A DNA stretch of 42,656 nucleotides from positions 1 to 42,656 of the forward strand of contig CAINOE010000063.1 in the NCBI GenBank assembly GCA_903851415.1, given 5' to 3'. Under the pieces are notes generated by a model. That model worked only from the letters and a program-made list of their open reading frames with translations. It ran no database searches and was not told the origin of the DNA. Shown in pieces: positions 31,871 to 41,531 of the stretch (positions within the stretch are counted from its first letter, which is position 1; the number at the start of each line of letters is the position of its first letter). Origin of the DNA: an uncultured Rhodopila sp. (GTDB lineage: Bacteria > Pseudomonadota > Alphaproteobacteria > Acetobacterales > Acetobacteraceae). The position numbers and the translations under genes were made by a program.

Positions 31871-32647
31871 TCACACCCTCCCCGTCAGCCCCGCCACCGT
31901 GACCGCGATCCGGTCGCCGAATCGCCGCGGCAGCGCCACCTCCGGCCAGCGCCGCAAGTCCCGCCGCGCCAGCACCGCCGGCAATGCTGCCGCAACCGCC
32001 GCCCGGGGAACCGCCCCGGGCGGAGCCTCCAGCAGAGCCGTCCCCTCGCGGACCACCTCCGCCAACGCCGCCTGAGCCGTCGCGGCGGCGGGGTCATGGA
32101 TGAACCCCTCCGGCGACAGCCCGTGCCGGGCCAGCAAATCGTGCGGCAGCAGGCAGCGTCCTTGCGCCGCCAGCACCCCGCTCGCCCGTAACAACCCGGC
32201 CACGCCGTAGGCGGCGCCAAACGGGCGGACCGCCTCCGGCCGGGACGCTCCGAGTGCCGCGGCCGCGGCCACCGCAAGGCCCCCCGCCCCGGCCAGCAGC
32301 CAGGCCCGCCAATCGGCGAGAGTCGCGAAATCATCATACGCCTCCGCCTCGCGCGCTTCGATCAGCGGCAGCAGCAACCCGCGGTCCAGCGCGCCCGCGG
32401 CGATGGCCTGCGACAGGGGCGACGCGACTTCGTGCCGGCGCGGCTCGCCCTCCACCACCTCGCGCCACCATTGCAGGCGGATCAGCGCCAGCGGCGGTTC
32501 GCTCGCCACCTCCCGCGCCCGGGCCAGTTCGTGATTGAAGGCGTACAGCACCAGCAGCGCGTCCCGGCGTTCGGCCGGGGCGAACAGCGCCGTCAGGAAA
32601 CGGTCGGGGTCGTGGCGGCGAACCAGGGCGGCGATCGCATCGTTCAT
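31871..32647 (-). CDS. Squalene/phytoene synthase-fold protein, NDUFAF6-like
   Basis: This encodes 258 residues from the ATG at 32647. The sequence YAFNHELARAREVASEP, IRLQWWREVVEG and, further on, VAGLLRASG...LLPHDLLARHGL matches the NDUFAF6 branch of the squalene/phytoene synthase family. The aspartate-rich DxxxD motifs needed for prenyl-diphosphate chemistry are missing. Mitochondrial NDUFAF6 is an assembly factor for respiratory complex I, so a similar assembly role is the likely inference. Catalysis of a terpenoid reaction is unlikely. Confidence 0.78.
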   Translation of the reverse strand: MNDAIAALVRRHDPDRFLTALFAPAERRDALLVLYAFNHELARAREVASEPPLALIRLQWWREVVEGEPRRHEVASPLSQAIAAGALDRGLLLPLIEAREAEAYDDFATLADWRAWLLAGAGGLAVAAAAALGASRPEAVRPFGAAYGVAGLLRASGVLAAQGRCLLPHDLLARHGLSPEGFIHDPAAATAQAALAEVVREGTALLEAPPGAVPRAAVAAALPAVLARRDLRRWPEVALPRRFGDRIAVTVAGLTGRV

Positions 32648-32817
32648 GCCGCGGGTCGTCGCGCGGTTCGCGCCGCCTGGCAAGATCGGCCCCAACCGGC
32701 CCGGTGGCCTGCCCTCCGGCCTGGCCGGTGGGTTGACGGAGCGGCAGGTCCACCATAGCTACGGAATGTTCCTTGCCGCACCAGCGGTACATGATCCCAC
32801 TCTTCCGGAGGAATTCA

Positions 32818-33411
32818 ATGGCTTTTGAACTGCCGACCCTGCCTTACTCGAAGGCCGCGCTTGGCGCGAAAAACATGTCGGAGGAAACCCTCGACCTGCA
32901 TCACGGCAAGCATCATCAGGCGTACATCACCGCGCTGAACGGCTTCGTCGAGAAGGATCCCTCGCTGCAAGGCAAGTCGCTGGACGAGATCGTCACTTCG
33001 ACCGCCGCGGCGGGCGGGCCGGTGTTCAACAATGCCGGCCAGCATTGGAACCACATCATCTTCTGGCAGTCGCTCAGCCCGACGGGCGGCGTCATCCCGC
33101 CGAAGCTGGAAGCCAAGATCAACGAGGACCTCGGCGGCGTGGCCGCGTTCAAGGACGCGTTCAAGGCGGCCGGCGTCAGCCAGTTCGGCTCCGGCTGGGC
33201 GTGGCTGGTGCTGGGTCCGGACGGCAAGCTGAAGGTGACGAAGACGCCGAACGGCTCCAACCCTCTTGCAACGGGCGAGGGCAAGGTGCTGCTCGCGGTC
33301 GATGTGTGGGAGCACAGCTACTACCTGGACTTCCGCAACCGGCGTCCGGATTACCTGCAAAACTTCCTGGATAGCCTGGCGAACTACGAATACGCCGAAG
33401 CGCAGCTTTAA
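32818..33411 (+). CDS. sodB: Superoxide dismutase, Fe-type
   Basis: This encodes 197 residues from the ATG at 32818, preceded by GGAGGA at 6 bases. The metal ligands are His28 (LDLHHGKHH), the His of NNAGQHWNH, and Asp/His in AVDVWEHSYYLD. The Gln in NNAGQ and the absence of the NQD motif of Mn enzymes point to iron. FGSGWAWLV is the family signature. It is a cytoplasmic enzyme converting superoxide to oxygen and peroxide. Its start is 170 bases from the divergent NDUFAF6-like gene. Confidence 0.95.
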   Translation: MAFELPTLPYSKAALGAKNMSEETLDLHHGKHHQAYITALNGFVEKDPSLQGKSLDEIVTSTAAAGGPVFNNAGQHWNHIIFWQSLSPTGGVIPPKLEAKINEDLGGVAAFKDAFKAAGVSQFGSGWAWLVLGPDGKLKVTKTPNGSNPLATGEGKVLLAVDVWEHSYYLDFRNRRPDYLQNFLDSLANYEYAEAQL

Positions 33412-33424
33412 TCGCGGCGGCGAA

Positions 33425-33452
33425 CCCGGGCGCGGTGCGCGCCGCGTCCGGG
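33425..33452 (+). terminator. GC-rich hairpin after sodB
   Basis: This is an 11-base stem (CCCGGGCGCGG with CCGCGTCCGGG, one G-T pair) around a 6-base loop, 13 bases after the sodB stop. It has no U-tract, so termination would be weak or factor-assisted. Confidence 0.4.
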
Positions 33453-33672
33453 CCGGCACTTCGGTGGCGGCGCGGACCCGTCCGGCGCAACCCGAGTACG
33501 TCAAGCGCGAGCGTTGACCCACCGCCCCGCCGGGGGTCACGAATGTGCAATATGCGGGATTAGCCTTCGCGCAAAAGTGCGCTAGCATCGGCTCGCGCAG
33601 GCGCGCCGAGCAAACCGATCCAGATGGAGCCGCGTCTCGGCTGGCGCCTTCGGAAACGAAGGAGATGCGGCC

Positions 33673-35637
33673 ATGGCCGGAACAGGAAACGGCAGAAGTC
33701 CCCGCTCGGTGGCGTTGGTGGGGCCCTACAGCAGCGGCAAATCGACGCTTTTCGAGGCCCTGCTGGAGGCAGCGGGAGCACCGGTCAAGCGGCCGGCGGA
33801 CCCGCGCAACCGCCCGATGACCACCGAGATCCGTCTGGGCCACGCGACCTATCTGGGCGACGAATGGTCGATTCTCGATTGTCCCGGCTCGATCGAGTTC
33901 GCCCACCAGACCTGCGCGGCGCTCGCCATGGTCGATATCGCCGTGCTGGTGTGCGAGCCGTCCACCGCCAAGGTGGCCATGGTCGCGCCGCTGCTGAAGA
34001 CCCTGAGGGAGGAAGGCGTCCCCCATATCGTCTTCGTCAACAAGATCGACACGCTGGACGGCAGCATCGGCGACACCCTGGCGGCCTTGCAGCAATTCGC
34101 CTCCAGCCCGCTGGTGCTGCGGCAGATGCCGATATTCGAGGGGCAGGCGGTCACCGGGTTCGTCGACCTCATGAGCGAGCGGGCCTACCGTTTCCGCAAG
34201 GGCCAGCCCTCCGAGCTGATCCAGATCCCGCCGCAGATCGTCGCCGAGGAGCAGGCCGCGCTCGGCAAGCTGGTGGAAACGCTGGCGGACCATGACGACG
34301 CGCTGCTGGAGAAGGTGCTGGAGGACATCAAGCCGACGCCGGAAGAGCTGTTCCGCGACATGCACAAGGACCTGCTTGACGGCGCGGTCATCGAGGTGCT
34401 GCTGGGTGCGGCCGAACCCGGCAACGGCATCCGCCGGCTGTGGAAGGCGCTGCGCCACGATGCGCCGGACCCGGCCGAGACCGCGGAGCGCAAGGCGATC
34501 GACACGAGCGGCCCGGCGCTGGCGCAGATTTTCCGGACCGTCTACGCCGGCCATACCGGCAAGCTGTCCTATGCCCGGATCTGGAGCGGGACGATCGCCG
34601 ACGGGGCGCAACTCGGCGGTACGCGGCTGGGCGGCATCTATCGCTACGTGAATGGCGACCTGACCAAGGTGCCGGAGGCGAAAGCGGGCGACATCGTCGC
34701 GCTTGGCCGCCTCGACGGGGTGCGGACCGGCAGCACCGTGTCGCCCGGAGCGACGCCCGAGCCGCTGCCCTTCCCGCAGCCGTCAGCGCCGGTCTATGCG
34801 CTGGCGATCGCCACTACGGACCGCAAGGACGACGTGAAGCTGTCCGGCGCGCTGCAGAAGCTGGCGGAGGAGGATGCCTCCCTGATCGTCACGCAGAACC
34901 AGGAAACCGGGGAAACGGTGCTGCACGGCCAGGGCGAGATGCACCTGCAGACCACGGTGGAGCACATCGCGCGCGACTACGGCCTGAAGCTGGCGACGCA
35001 CAAGCCGGCGGTTGCGTACAAGGAGACGATCCGCAAGGCGGTAAACGAGCACGGGCGGCTGAAGCGGCAGACCGGCGGGCACGGGCAGTTCGCCGACGTC
35101 AAGATTGAGATCGTGCCGCTGAAGCGCGGCGAAGGCTTCCAGTTCATCGACAAGGTCGTCGGCGGGGCGGTGCCGCGCAACTACATTCCCTCCGTCGGCG
35201 AGGCGGCCGAGGAGGCGACGCGCAAGGGGCCGTTCGGCTATCCGGTGGTGGACGTCTCGGTGACGCTGGTGGACGGCGGATTCCACTCCGTGGACAGTTC
35301 GGACATGGCGTTCAAGACCGCAACCCAGTTGGCGATGAAGGAAGGACTGGCGAAGGCCGAACCGGTGCTGCTGGAGCCGGTGGACCACGTGACGGTGTTG
35401 GTGCCGAACGAGTACACCGCGCGGGCGCAGCGGCTGCTGACCGGGCGGCGCGGGCAGATTCTCGGCTATGCCGAGCGCGAGGGCTGGCCCGGCTGGGACG
35501 AGGTCCAGGCGCTGGTGCCGGAAGCGGAGATGCACGACCTGATCATCGAGTTGCGGTCCCAGACGATGGGACTCGGGACGTACCGGCGGAAATTCGACCA
35601 TCTGGCGGAGACGAAGGCGGAATTGAAGAGCGCCTGA
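33673..35637 (+). CDS. Elongation factor G-like GTPase (EF-G paralogue)
   Basis: This encodes 654 residues, shorter than true EF-G (about 690-700). The P-loop is GPYSSGKST (17-25), G4 is NKID (123-126), and domains II-V follow in EF-G order (GEMHLQTTVEHI, KRQTGGHGQFADV, VPRNYIPSVGEA, RRGQILGYAEREGW). G3 reads DCPGS (69-73) in place of DTPGH, so the catalytic histidine that activates GTP hydrolysis is Ser. The switch I RGIT motif is replaced by RPMTTEI. The real EF-G gene (next to rpsG and tuf) is not here. This is a paralogue of uncertain role, perhaps in stress or ribosome recycling. The ribosome binding site is AAGGAG. Confidence 0.88.
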   Translation: MAGTGNGRSPRSVALVGPYSSGKSTLFEALLEAAGAPVKRPADPRNRPMTTEIRLGHATYLGDEWSILDCPGSIEFAHQTCAALAMVDIAVLVCEPSTAKVAMVAPLLKTLREEGVPHIVFVNKIDTLDGSIGDTLAALQQFASSPLVLRQMPIFEGQAVTGFVDLMSERAYRFRKGQPSELIQIPPQIVAEEQAALGKLVETLADHDDALLEKVLEDIKPTPEELFRDMHKDLLDGAVIEVLLGAAEPGNGIRRLWKALRHDAPDPAETAERKAIDTSGPALAQIFRTVYAGHTGKLSYARIWSGTIADGAQLGGTRLGGIYRYVNGDLTKVPEAKAGDIVALGRLDGVRTGSTVSPGATPEPLPFPQPSAPVYALAIATTDRKDDVKLSGALQKLAEEDASLIVTQNQETGETVLHGQGEMHLQTTVEHIARDYGLKLATHKPAVAYKETIRKAVNEHGRLKRQTGGHGQFADVKIEIVPLKRGEGFQFIDKVVGGAVPRNYIPSVGEAAEEATRKGPFGYPVVDVSVTLVDGGFHSVDSSDMAFKTATQLAMKEGLAKAEPVLLEPVDHVTVLVPNEYTARAQRLLTGRRGQILGYAEREGWPGWDEVQALVPEAEMHDLIIELRSQTMGLGTYRRKFDHLAETKAELKSA

Positions 35638-35807
35638 GACGGTCGTCCCGCCCCGCCGCCACCACAGCCCGCGGTTGCAATCGCGGGCCGACGGGGGCAC
35701 CCTCGATGCCGCGCGGGCAAGTTCCGGCGGCGGATCGGGAACCGGTCCAAACCCGGGCAGACCGGCTTCGGCGGCAGCGCACCGGATGCGGTATCGGAGT
35801 GACCTTC

Positions 35808-37258
35808 ATGAGTGGAACGACGCCGCCCGGAAGCGAGCCGCACGATTGGGATGAGGTCTATAAGTGGGAGTTGGAGGAAGTCTATCTGTTGCTCGACTTC
35901 ATCGCCGGGAGGCCGGACAAGCGGCTCGCCTCGCTGGAAGCGGAGGTGCCTGAGGAGAACCCAGCCGAACCGGGCAACGTAACCGTCAGGAAACTCGGCG
36001 CAGCCGAGATTGCGGCCCGGATTTCGGCACTCCGCTTTCCCCCGGAAGGAACGAAGGTAAAACAGTCTATCGAGGCGGCGTTCCTCTTGATCGTCAAGGA
36101 TCGGCTTTGCGCGCTGGCTTACCCGGCGACCGCGCAATCGATCGCGTTCACCGACCTCGTGGCGGCAAAAACCGTGACGCCGGGCCGGACGTGGCCGTTC
36201 CGCTGGCTGCGCAGCGGGCGGACAAAGCCGGGGCATCTCCAGCCGCGGGCTCGCGTCTCGGTCGGACTTCGGGCCTTTCCTGATCTGGAGCGTGTCGCCC
36301 AACAATTCTGCAGCTTCCAGCGGGCGGCGACCGGCACGGCGGTCCTGCTGGCCTTTATCGGGGCTCTTCTGCTTGCCGAAGCAACCTATGGCCGCCAACT
36401 GACGGCGAGGCAGAAGGGGCCAAGCGGGACGCCACGGCGGCGGCGGCAGCGGTCTACTCGACCTACGCCGAGAAGCATCCGGCCACCACTCAAGGCGAGA
36501 CCGTCCTGGCACGGGTGCATAATATCTGTCCCGTTGCTCCGCCGCGTTCCGGCGGCGAATCCGCACCGGGCAAGTCGCAGCAGCCGTCACCGGATCGACC
36601 CGGGGCCGCGCCGCAGACCACGGTCAAGGATCCGACCCAGCGTCCGGATTTGCCCGGCAACGATGATCCCAAGCTCATCCAACTCTGCGACGCCTATGCC
36701 TACGCAGGTGCAACGTTCGGCAACGCCATTGCGGATGTGGATGCGTACGCCAGAAGCCCCATCGGGTACGCCGTCGCCCTGTTCGTGCCGATCCACGCGC
36801 TTGATCCGAAATGTGACGGGAACGGTCGCGCCGGCGATTGCGGTCCGAAACAGGAAACCGGTCCTTCGGTGTCCGGCATGGTCTCGGCTTTTGCAAACTA
36901 CATCCTGCCGCTGATCTTCGGGCTCGTCGGCGCGCTTTCAGGCACGACCCGCGTGATCCAGGACAAGATACTGGAGTCGGTGCTGGTGCCGCGCGACATA
37001 TCCCTGCTGTGGCTGAGGGTCCTGCTCGGCCGTATTGCCGGCGGAGCGACCGGTTTGTTCTTTGATCCGACCAAAGTTGCCGCCGAGATCACCAGCGGCG
37101 CTTCCGGCCTGTCCGTGTCGGCGTCGGGCATCGCCTTCCTCGCCGGCTATGGGGCGCCGGCCTTTTTCGGCCTGCTCGACACTGTGCTCGCGCGGGTCTT
37201 CAACTCCGGCAGCGGCCGCGCGCCAACCGGCGGAACACCCGAAACGAAGGCAGCCTGA
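35808..37258 (+). pseudogene. Membrane protein of unknown function, broken by a frameshift
   Basis: The ATG at 35808 (GGAG nearby) starts a protein-like frame: MSGTTPPGSEPHDWDEVYKW, then a transmembrane segment near ATGTAVLLAFIGALLLAEA (about residues 178-196). Around 36395-36410 this frame turns into Arg/Pro-rich nonsense. The -1 frame carries on sensibly (EAEGAKRDATAAAAAVYST...), reaching a second membrane segment (ANYILPLIFGLVGALSG) and a C-terminal ASGIAFLAGYGAPAFFGLLD segment, and stops at 37258. Joined, they would give about 480 residues. No family is recognised. Either the gene is inactivated, or one base is an assembly error. No slippery sequence suggests programmed shifting. Confidence 0.6.
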
Positions 37259-37331
37259 AGCCGGCCTTGCGCAGTCTCGCCCGGCCTCGCAGATTGCATC
37301 GAGCCAATTCGCGCAAGAGGGAACATGCGCC

Positions 37332-38096
37332 ATGGACCTGTTCAGCCTGAAAGGCAAAGTCGCGGTCGTCACCGGCGGCAACGGCGGCATCGGCCTGGGC
37401 ATGGCGCGCGGCATCGCCTCGCTCGGCGCGGTGGTGGTGATCGCCGGCCGGAACGAGGACAAGGCCGCGGCGGCGCTGGCAGCGCTGCGCGATATGGGCG
37501 CGGAGGCGGTCTTCATCGCGGCCGACGTCACGAAGAAGCCCGACTGCCTCGCGCTGATCGGCGCCGCGGTGGAGCGGTTCGGACGCCTCGATATCCTGGT
37601 GAACAATGCCGGGACTTCGGTCCGCAAGCTGCCGCAGGATCTGGCTGAGGATGAATGGCGGCACGTGCTGGACAGCAATTTGAGCAGCGCCTTCTTCTGC
37701 TCGCAGGCCGCCTATCCGGAGATGCTGCGGGCGGGCGGCGGCAAGATGATCAATATCGGATCGATGATGTCGCTGTTCGGCGCGCCCTATGCCACGGCGT
37801 ATACGGCGAGCAAAGGCGGCATCGTGCAGATGACGCGGGCGATGGCGACAGCGTGGGCGAAGGACAACATCCAGGTGAATGCGGTGCTGCCCGGCTGGAT
37901 CGACACCGATCTGACCAGGGGCGCGCGGCGGCAGGTGGAAGGGTTGCACGCCAGCGTGGAGAAGCGGACGCCGCAGGGCCGTTGGGGCACGCCGGACGAC
38001 ATGGCGGGGATCGCGGCTTTCCTCGCGAGTCCGGCCTCCGACTTCGTTACTGGAACGGCGATCCCGGTGGACGGGGGGTTCTCGATCGGGATGTAG
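37332..38096 (+). CDS. SDR-family oxidoreductase (gluconate/2-deoxygluconate dehydrogenase-like)
   Basis: This encodes 254 residues from the ATG at 37332 (GAGGGA upstream). The cofactor motif is TGGNGGIG, then NNAG, with catalytic Ser in NIGSMMS and YTASK supplying Tyr and Lys. The C terminus PVDGGFSIG is typical. Best resemblance is to gluconate 5-dehydrogenase / 2-deoxy-D-gluconate 3-dehydrogenase-type SDRs; the substrate is uncertain. The Arg in IAGRN after the second strand allows NADP use. Confidence 0.88.
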   Translation: MDLFSLKGKVAVVTGGNGGIGLGMARGIASLGAVVVIAGRNEDKAAAALAALRDMGAEAVFIAADVTKKPDCLALIGAAVERFGRLDILVNNAGTSVRKLPQDLAEDEWRHVLDSNLSSAFFCSQAAYPEMLRAGGGKMINIGSMMSLFGAPYATAYTASKGGIVQMTRAMATAWAKDNIQVNAVLPGWIDTDLTRGARRQVEGLHASVEKRTPQGRWGTPDDMAGIAAFLASPASDFVTGTAIPVDGGFSIGM

Positions 38097-38238
38097 GCGC
38101 GCCGGGTCGCGCGGCGTTTGCCATCGCGGAACCGGATGCAGGAGCGGCGGAGCCACACCGCCGGCCTTTCCCGCGACGGCCCGGCGACTGAATTTTCGCG
38201 CTGCCCACCACTTGCATGACGCTAGCGAGGGCGCCATA

Positions 38239-38255
38239 ACTATCACCACGATAGT
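38239..38255. promoter_or_regulatory. Palindromic operator candidate upstream of emrAB
   Basis: ACTATC and GATAGT are separated by 5 bases, 138 bases before the emrA start, in one of the few AT-rich patches of the gap. The form and position fit a TetR- or MarR-type operator for an efflux operon. No regulator gene is in the window. Confidence 0.4.
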
Positions 38256-38393
38256 CAATGGAGGGCCGCTCGATGCGCCGCATGCGTTTGCAGACCCGGG
38301 CCGATCCCGCCGCCGGTGCCGGCTTGCGCAGCCGGCACGGCCGGGCTGCCGCACCCACGCCACGCCGCGCCGGGCGCGCCGCAGGAAACTCCC

Positions 38394-39503
38394 ATGTCTA
38401 GCTCAGCCGCCGCCCGGGAGGACGTTCTGTCCCCCCCGCAACGCCCAACCGTTCGCGCGTCGAGACGCGGGTCGCTCAAGCGCCTCGCCCTTATCGGCGC
38501 CGCGCTGGCCGTGCTCGCGGGCGGCGCCTGGTACGCCCGGGACTGGTGGACCACCGGCCGCTTCATCGAAAGCACGGACGATGCCTATGTCGGCGGCAAC
38601 GTCACCGCCCTCGCCCCGCATGTCAGCGGCTTCGTCGCCGAGGTTCTGGTCACCGACAACCAGCCGGTGCAGGCCGGACAGGTGCTGATCCGGCTGGACC
38701 CGCGCGACTACCAGGCCGCGCTCGACCACGCCGCCGCCGTCGTCTCCGCCCGGCGTGCCGCGCTGGACGCGCTGCGCGCGCAAACCATTCTGCAGCAATC
38801 CACGATCCGCCAGCAGGAAGCCGATTTGGTCAGCAAGACGGCGCAGTTGCGTTTCACGGTGCAGGATGCGGAGCGCTACCGCAGCCTGGCGCTGACCGCC
38901 GCCGGTTCGCGCCAGGATGCGCAGCGCACGTCGTCGCTGGAGCAGCAGGCCCGCGCCACCGTGCTCGCCGCCGCCGCGTCGCTTGAAGCGGCCCGCCAGC
39001 AGTTGAACGTGCTGGAGGCCGACACCACCGCGGCCGAGGCCAACCTGGGGCAGGCGCAATCCGATCTGCGGACCGCGCAGCTCAATCTCGGCTACACCGA
39101 GATCCGTGCCCCCATCGACGGCTATGTCGGCAACCGCGCCGCGCAAGTCGGCGCCTACGTGACCGCGGGCGCCTATCTGCTGTCGGTCAGCCCGAGCCGG
39201 GGCCTCTGGGTGGACGCCAATTTCAAGGAGGACCAGCTCAGCCGCATGACCGATGGCGACCCGGCCTCGGTCGTCGCGGATGTGCTGCCCGGCCATGTGT
39301 TCCGCGGCCATGTCGCCAGCCTCGCACCCGGGACCGGCGCGGTGTTCAGCGTCATCCCGGCGGAGAACGCCACCGGCAACTTCACCAAGATCGTTCAGCG
39401 CGTGCCGGTGCGCGTCGTGCTCGACGCCAACGACGCCGATCTGCGCATCCTGCGGCCGGGGCTTTCGACCACCACGCGGGTCGATACGCGGGGGGCGCCA
39501 TGA
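38394..39503 (+). CDS. emrA: EmrA-type periplasmic adaptor of a multidrug efflux pump
   Basis: This encodes 369 residues from the ATG at 38394 (AGGA upstream). A single N-terminal membrane anchor (about 27-47, LALIGAALAVLAGGAWYA) is followed by a biotinyl-lipoyl-like region (STDDAYVGGNVTALAPHVSGFV), a coiled coil of about 100 residues, and a beta-barrel region (LNLGYTEIRAPIDGYVGNR). This is the HlyD/EmrA membrane-fusion protein layout. It links the EmrB pump to an outer-membrane channel. The stop overlaps emrB (ATGA), so they are translationally coupled. Confidence 0.88.
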   Translation: MSSSAAAREDVLSPPQRPTVRASRRGSLKRLALIGAALAVLAGGAWYARDWWTTGRFIESTDDAYVGGNVTALAPHVSGFVAEVLVTDNQPVQAGQVLIRLDPRDYQAALDHAAAVVSARRAALDALRAQTILQQSTIRQQEADLVSKTAQLRFTVQDAERYRSLALTAAGSRQDAQRTSSLEQQARATVLAAAASLEAARQQLNVLEADTTAAEANLGQAQSDLRTAQLNLGYTEIRAPIDGYVGNRAAQVGAYVTAGAYLLSVSPSRGLWVDANFKEDQLSRMTDGDPASVVADVLPGHVFRGHVASLAPGTGAVFSVIPAENATGNFTKIVQRVPVRVVLDANDADLRILRPGLSTTTRVDTRGAP

Positions 39504-41044
39504 CCGCGAAACACCCGTCGCTGCTGCCGTTCGTGGTGATGACGGCGGGCATGTTCATCGCCCTGCTCGACATCCAGATCGTCGCTTCGTCCCTGCAAGA
39601 AATCGGCGGCGGGCTGTCGGCGGCGCAGGACGAGATCAGTTGGGTGCAGACCGCCTATCTGATCGCCGAGATCGTCATGATCCCGCTGTCCGGCTGGCTG
39701 ACCCGGGTTTTCTCCACCCGCTGGCTGTTCACCGCCTCGGCGGCCGGGTTCACCCTGTCCAGCATGCTGTGCGGGCTGGCCTGGAACATCCAGAGCATGA
39801 TCGTCTTCCGCGCGCTGCAGGGGCTGCTGGGCGCGTCGATGATCCCGACCGTGTTCACCTCGTCGTTTTATTTCTTCGAGGGACCGAGGCGGGTGTATTC
39901 CGCCGCCGTCATCGGCACGATTGCCTCGATCGCGCCGACGCTCGGCCCGGTCATCGGCGGCTGGATCACCGATACGCTGACCTGGCACTGGCTGTTCTAT
40001 ATCAACCTTGTGCCCGGCGCGGTCATCACCCTGCTGGTGCCGATGCTGGTGCGCATCGACGAGCCGGACCTGAGCCTGCTGCGCGGCGCCGATTACCTTG
40101 GCATCGCATTGATGGCCGTCGGCCTCGGCACGCTGGAATACACGCTGGAGGAAGGCACGCGCTGGAACTGGTTCAGCGATGCAACCATCCGGACGACGGC
40201 CTGGATCTCCGGCGTGTCGCTGCTGCTGTTCGCGGTGCGCAGCCTGACCTACGAGAATCCGGTGGTTGATCTGCGGGCGCTGGGCAACCGGAACTTCGCG
40301 CTCGGCTGCCTATTGTCGTTCGTCACCGGGGTCGGAATTTTCACGACGATCTACCTGACGCCGCTGTTTCTCGACTACGTGCGCGGCTACAGCGCGTGGC
40401 AGACCGGAACGGCGATCTTCTCCACCGGCGTGGCCTCGCTGATTGGCACCCCGGTTTACATCCTGTTGGCGCGCCGGTTCGATACGCGCTGGCTGATGAT
40501 GTTCGGGCTGGCCTGCTTCGCGCTGTCGATGTGGAGCTTCAGTTTCATTACGCATGACTGGGGCGCGGCGGAGCTGCTGGTGCCGCAGGTCCTGCGCGGC
40601 TTCCCGCAGGTCTTCGCGGTGGCGCCGAGCGTCACGCTCGGCCTGGGCAGCCTGCCGCCGGAGCGGTTGAAATACGCCAGCGGACTGTTCAACATGATGC
40701 GCAACCTCGGCGGCGCCGTCGGCATCGCCGCGAGTGCGGCGATCATCAACGATCAGACCAACCTGCATTTCCAGCGCATCGCCGCGCACCTGACGCCGGC
40801 CAACCTGCCGATGGACCGGTTCGTGCAGGGCATGACGGAGCGCTACGCGGCGCTGCCGGGCGGCCCGGTTGTCGGGCACCAGGCCGCGCTGGAGCAGCTT
40901 TGGCATTTGGCCTACCGCGAGGCTTCGACGTTGGCGTTCGCGGATGCGTTCCGCGCGATCATGCTGGCGTTCGTGGTGGCGACCCTGCTGGTGCCGTTCC
41001 TGCGCAAGGTGGGCGCGCCGAAGACCGCGGCGGAGGCGCATTGA
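39500..41044 (+). CDS. emrB: EmrB-type multidrug exporter, MFS DHA2 family
   Basis: This encodes 514 residues, with about 14 hydrophobic segments as in DHA2 transporters. The first helix carries the family motif LLDIQIVASSLQEIGGGL, followed by ISWVQTAYLIAEIVMIPLSGWL, and the fifth helix has the export motif GPVIGGWITD. It uses the proton gradient to export drugs or other amphipathic compounds through EmrA and an outer-membrane protein. It is coupled to emrA by a 4-base overlap. Confidence 0.9.
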   Translation: MTAKHPSLLPFVVMTAGMFIALLDIQIVASSLQEIGGGLSAAQDEISWVQTAYLIAEIVMIPLSGWLTRVFSTRWLFTASAAGFTLSSMLCGLAWNIQSMIVFRALQGLLGASMIPTVFTSSFYFFEGPRRVYSAAVIGTIASIAPTLGPVIGGWITDTLTWHWLFYINLVPGAVITLLVPMLVRIDEPDLSLLRGADYLGIALMAVGLGTLEYTLEEGTRWNWFSDATIRTTAWISGVSLLLFAVRSLTYENPVVDLRALGNRNFALGCLLSFVTGVGIFTTIYLTPLFLDYVRGYSAWQTGTAIFSTGVASLIGTPVYILLARRFDTRWLMMFGLACFALSMWSFSFITHDWGAAELLVPQVLRGFPQVFAVAPSVTLGLGSLPPERLKYASGLFNMMRNLGGAVGIAASAAIINDQTNLHFQRIAAHLTPANLPMDRFVQGMTERYAALPGGPVVGHQAALEQLWHLAYREASTLAFADAFRAIMLAFVVATLLVPFLRKVGAPKTAAEAH

Positions 41045-41531
41045 GGTTTGACGGTGATCGGGGCGATTGCGGCCTATATCCGTGCAGGCACGCGGCGGTC
41101 GGCCGCTTTCGACCCTCCCCGCGCTGCCACGCGGTGCGACCGAACGGCCAGGGTCGGCCGAGAGCGGAATGGCAGTTTTGGAGTGATTGGCCGCAATAAG
41201 CAGACCGTTGTTGATTCCAACCTTCCGGCCAATTTCGACCCCAAAGCGGACATCGCGCCTGCGATGAGGGCGGCTTGGGTCCTGGGACTAGAGGGGACGT
41301 CGATTGACGAATTGCAGGCCTACTTGACGGTCCGGGGCATATCTGTAGAAGTGATCCTTGCGGCTATTTCGGCTCCCGCAAACCGTTTAGTCTGTCAGAC
41401 CCGCTTGGCTCGCCTGCAACTTGGTATCCCTGAACTGCGCCATTGTTTGCCGCATCAGCCATCGGCGCGGCCACGCTTCGTTACGGAAAGCGAAAAGATC
41501 AAATTCAAATATAATCATGGAGGAACTGCAA
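41045..41531. other. Gap between emrB and the ADC-like gene
   Basis: The only long frame starts with TTG near 41048 and has no recognised family. Its first 50 codons look like random GC-rich translation. The segment around 41200-41260 contains ACCCCAAAGCGGACAT, a motif I recall from degenerate intergenic DNA in other proteobacteria. I see no RNA gene. The GGAGGA site of the next gene is at 41520-41525. Confidence 0.4.

Noticed and set aside
36395..36410. Programmed frameshifting in the membrane-protein gene.
   Set aside because: There is no homopolymer or slippery heptamer at the junction; mutation or an assembly error is simpler.
41510..41515. A perfect TATAAT as a promoter for the ADC-like gene.
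   Set aside because: Its start point would fall on or after the GGAGGA ribosome binding site, and no -35 element is found at the right distance.
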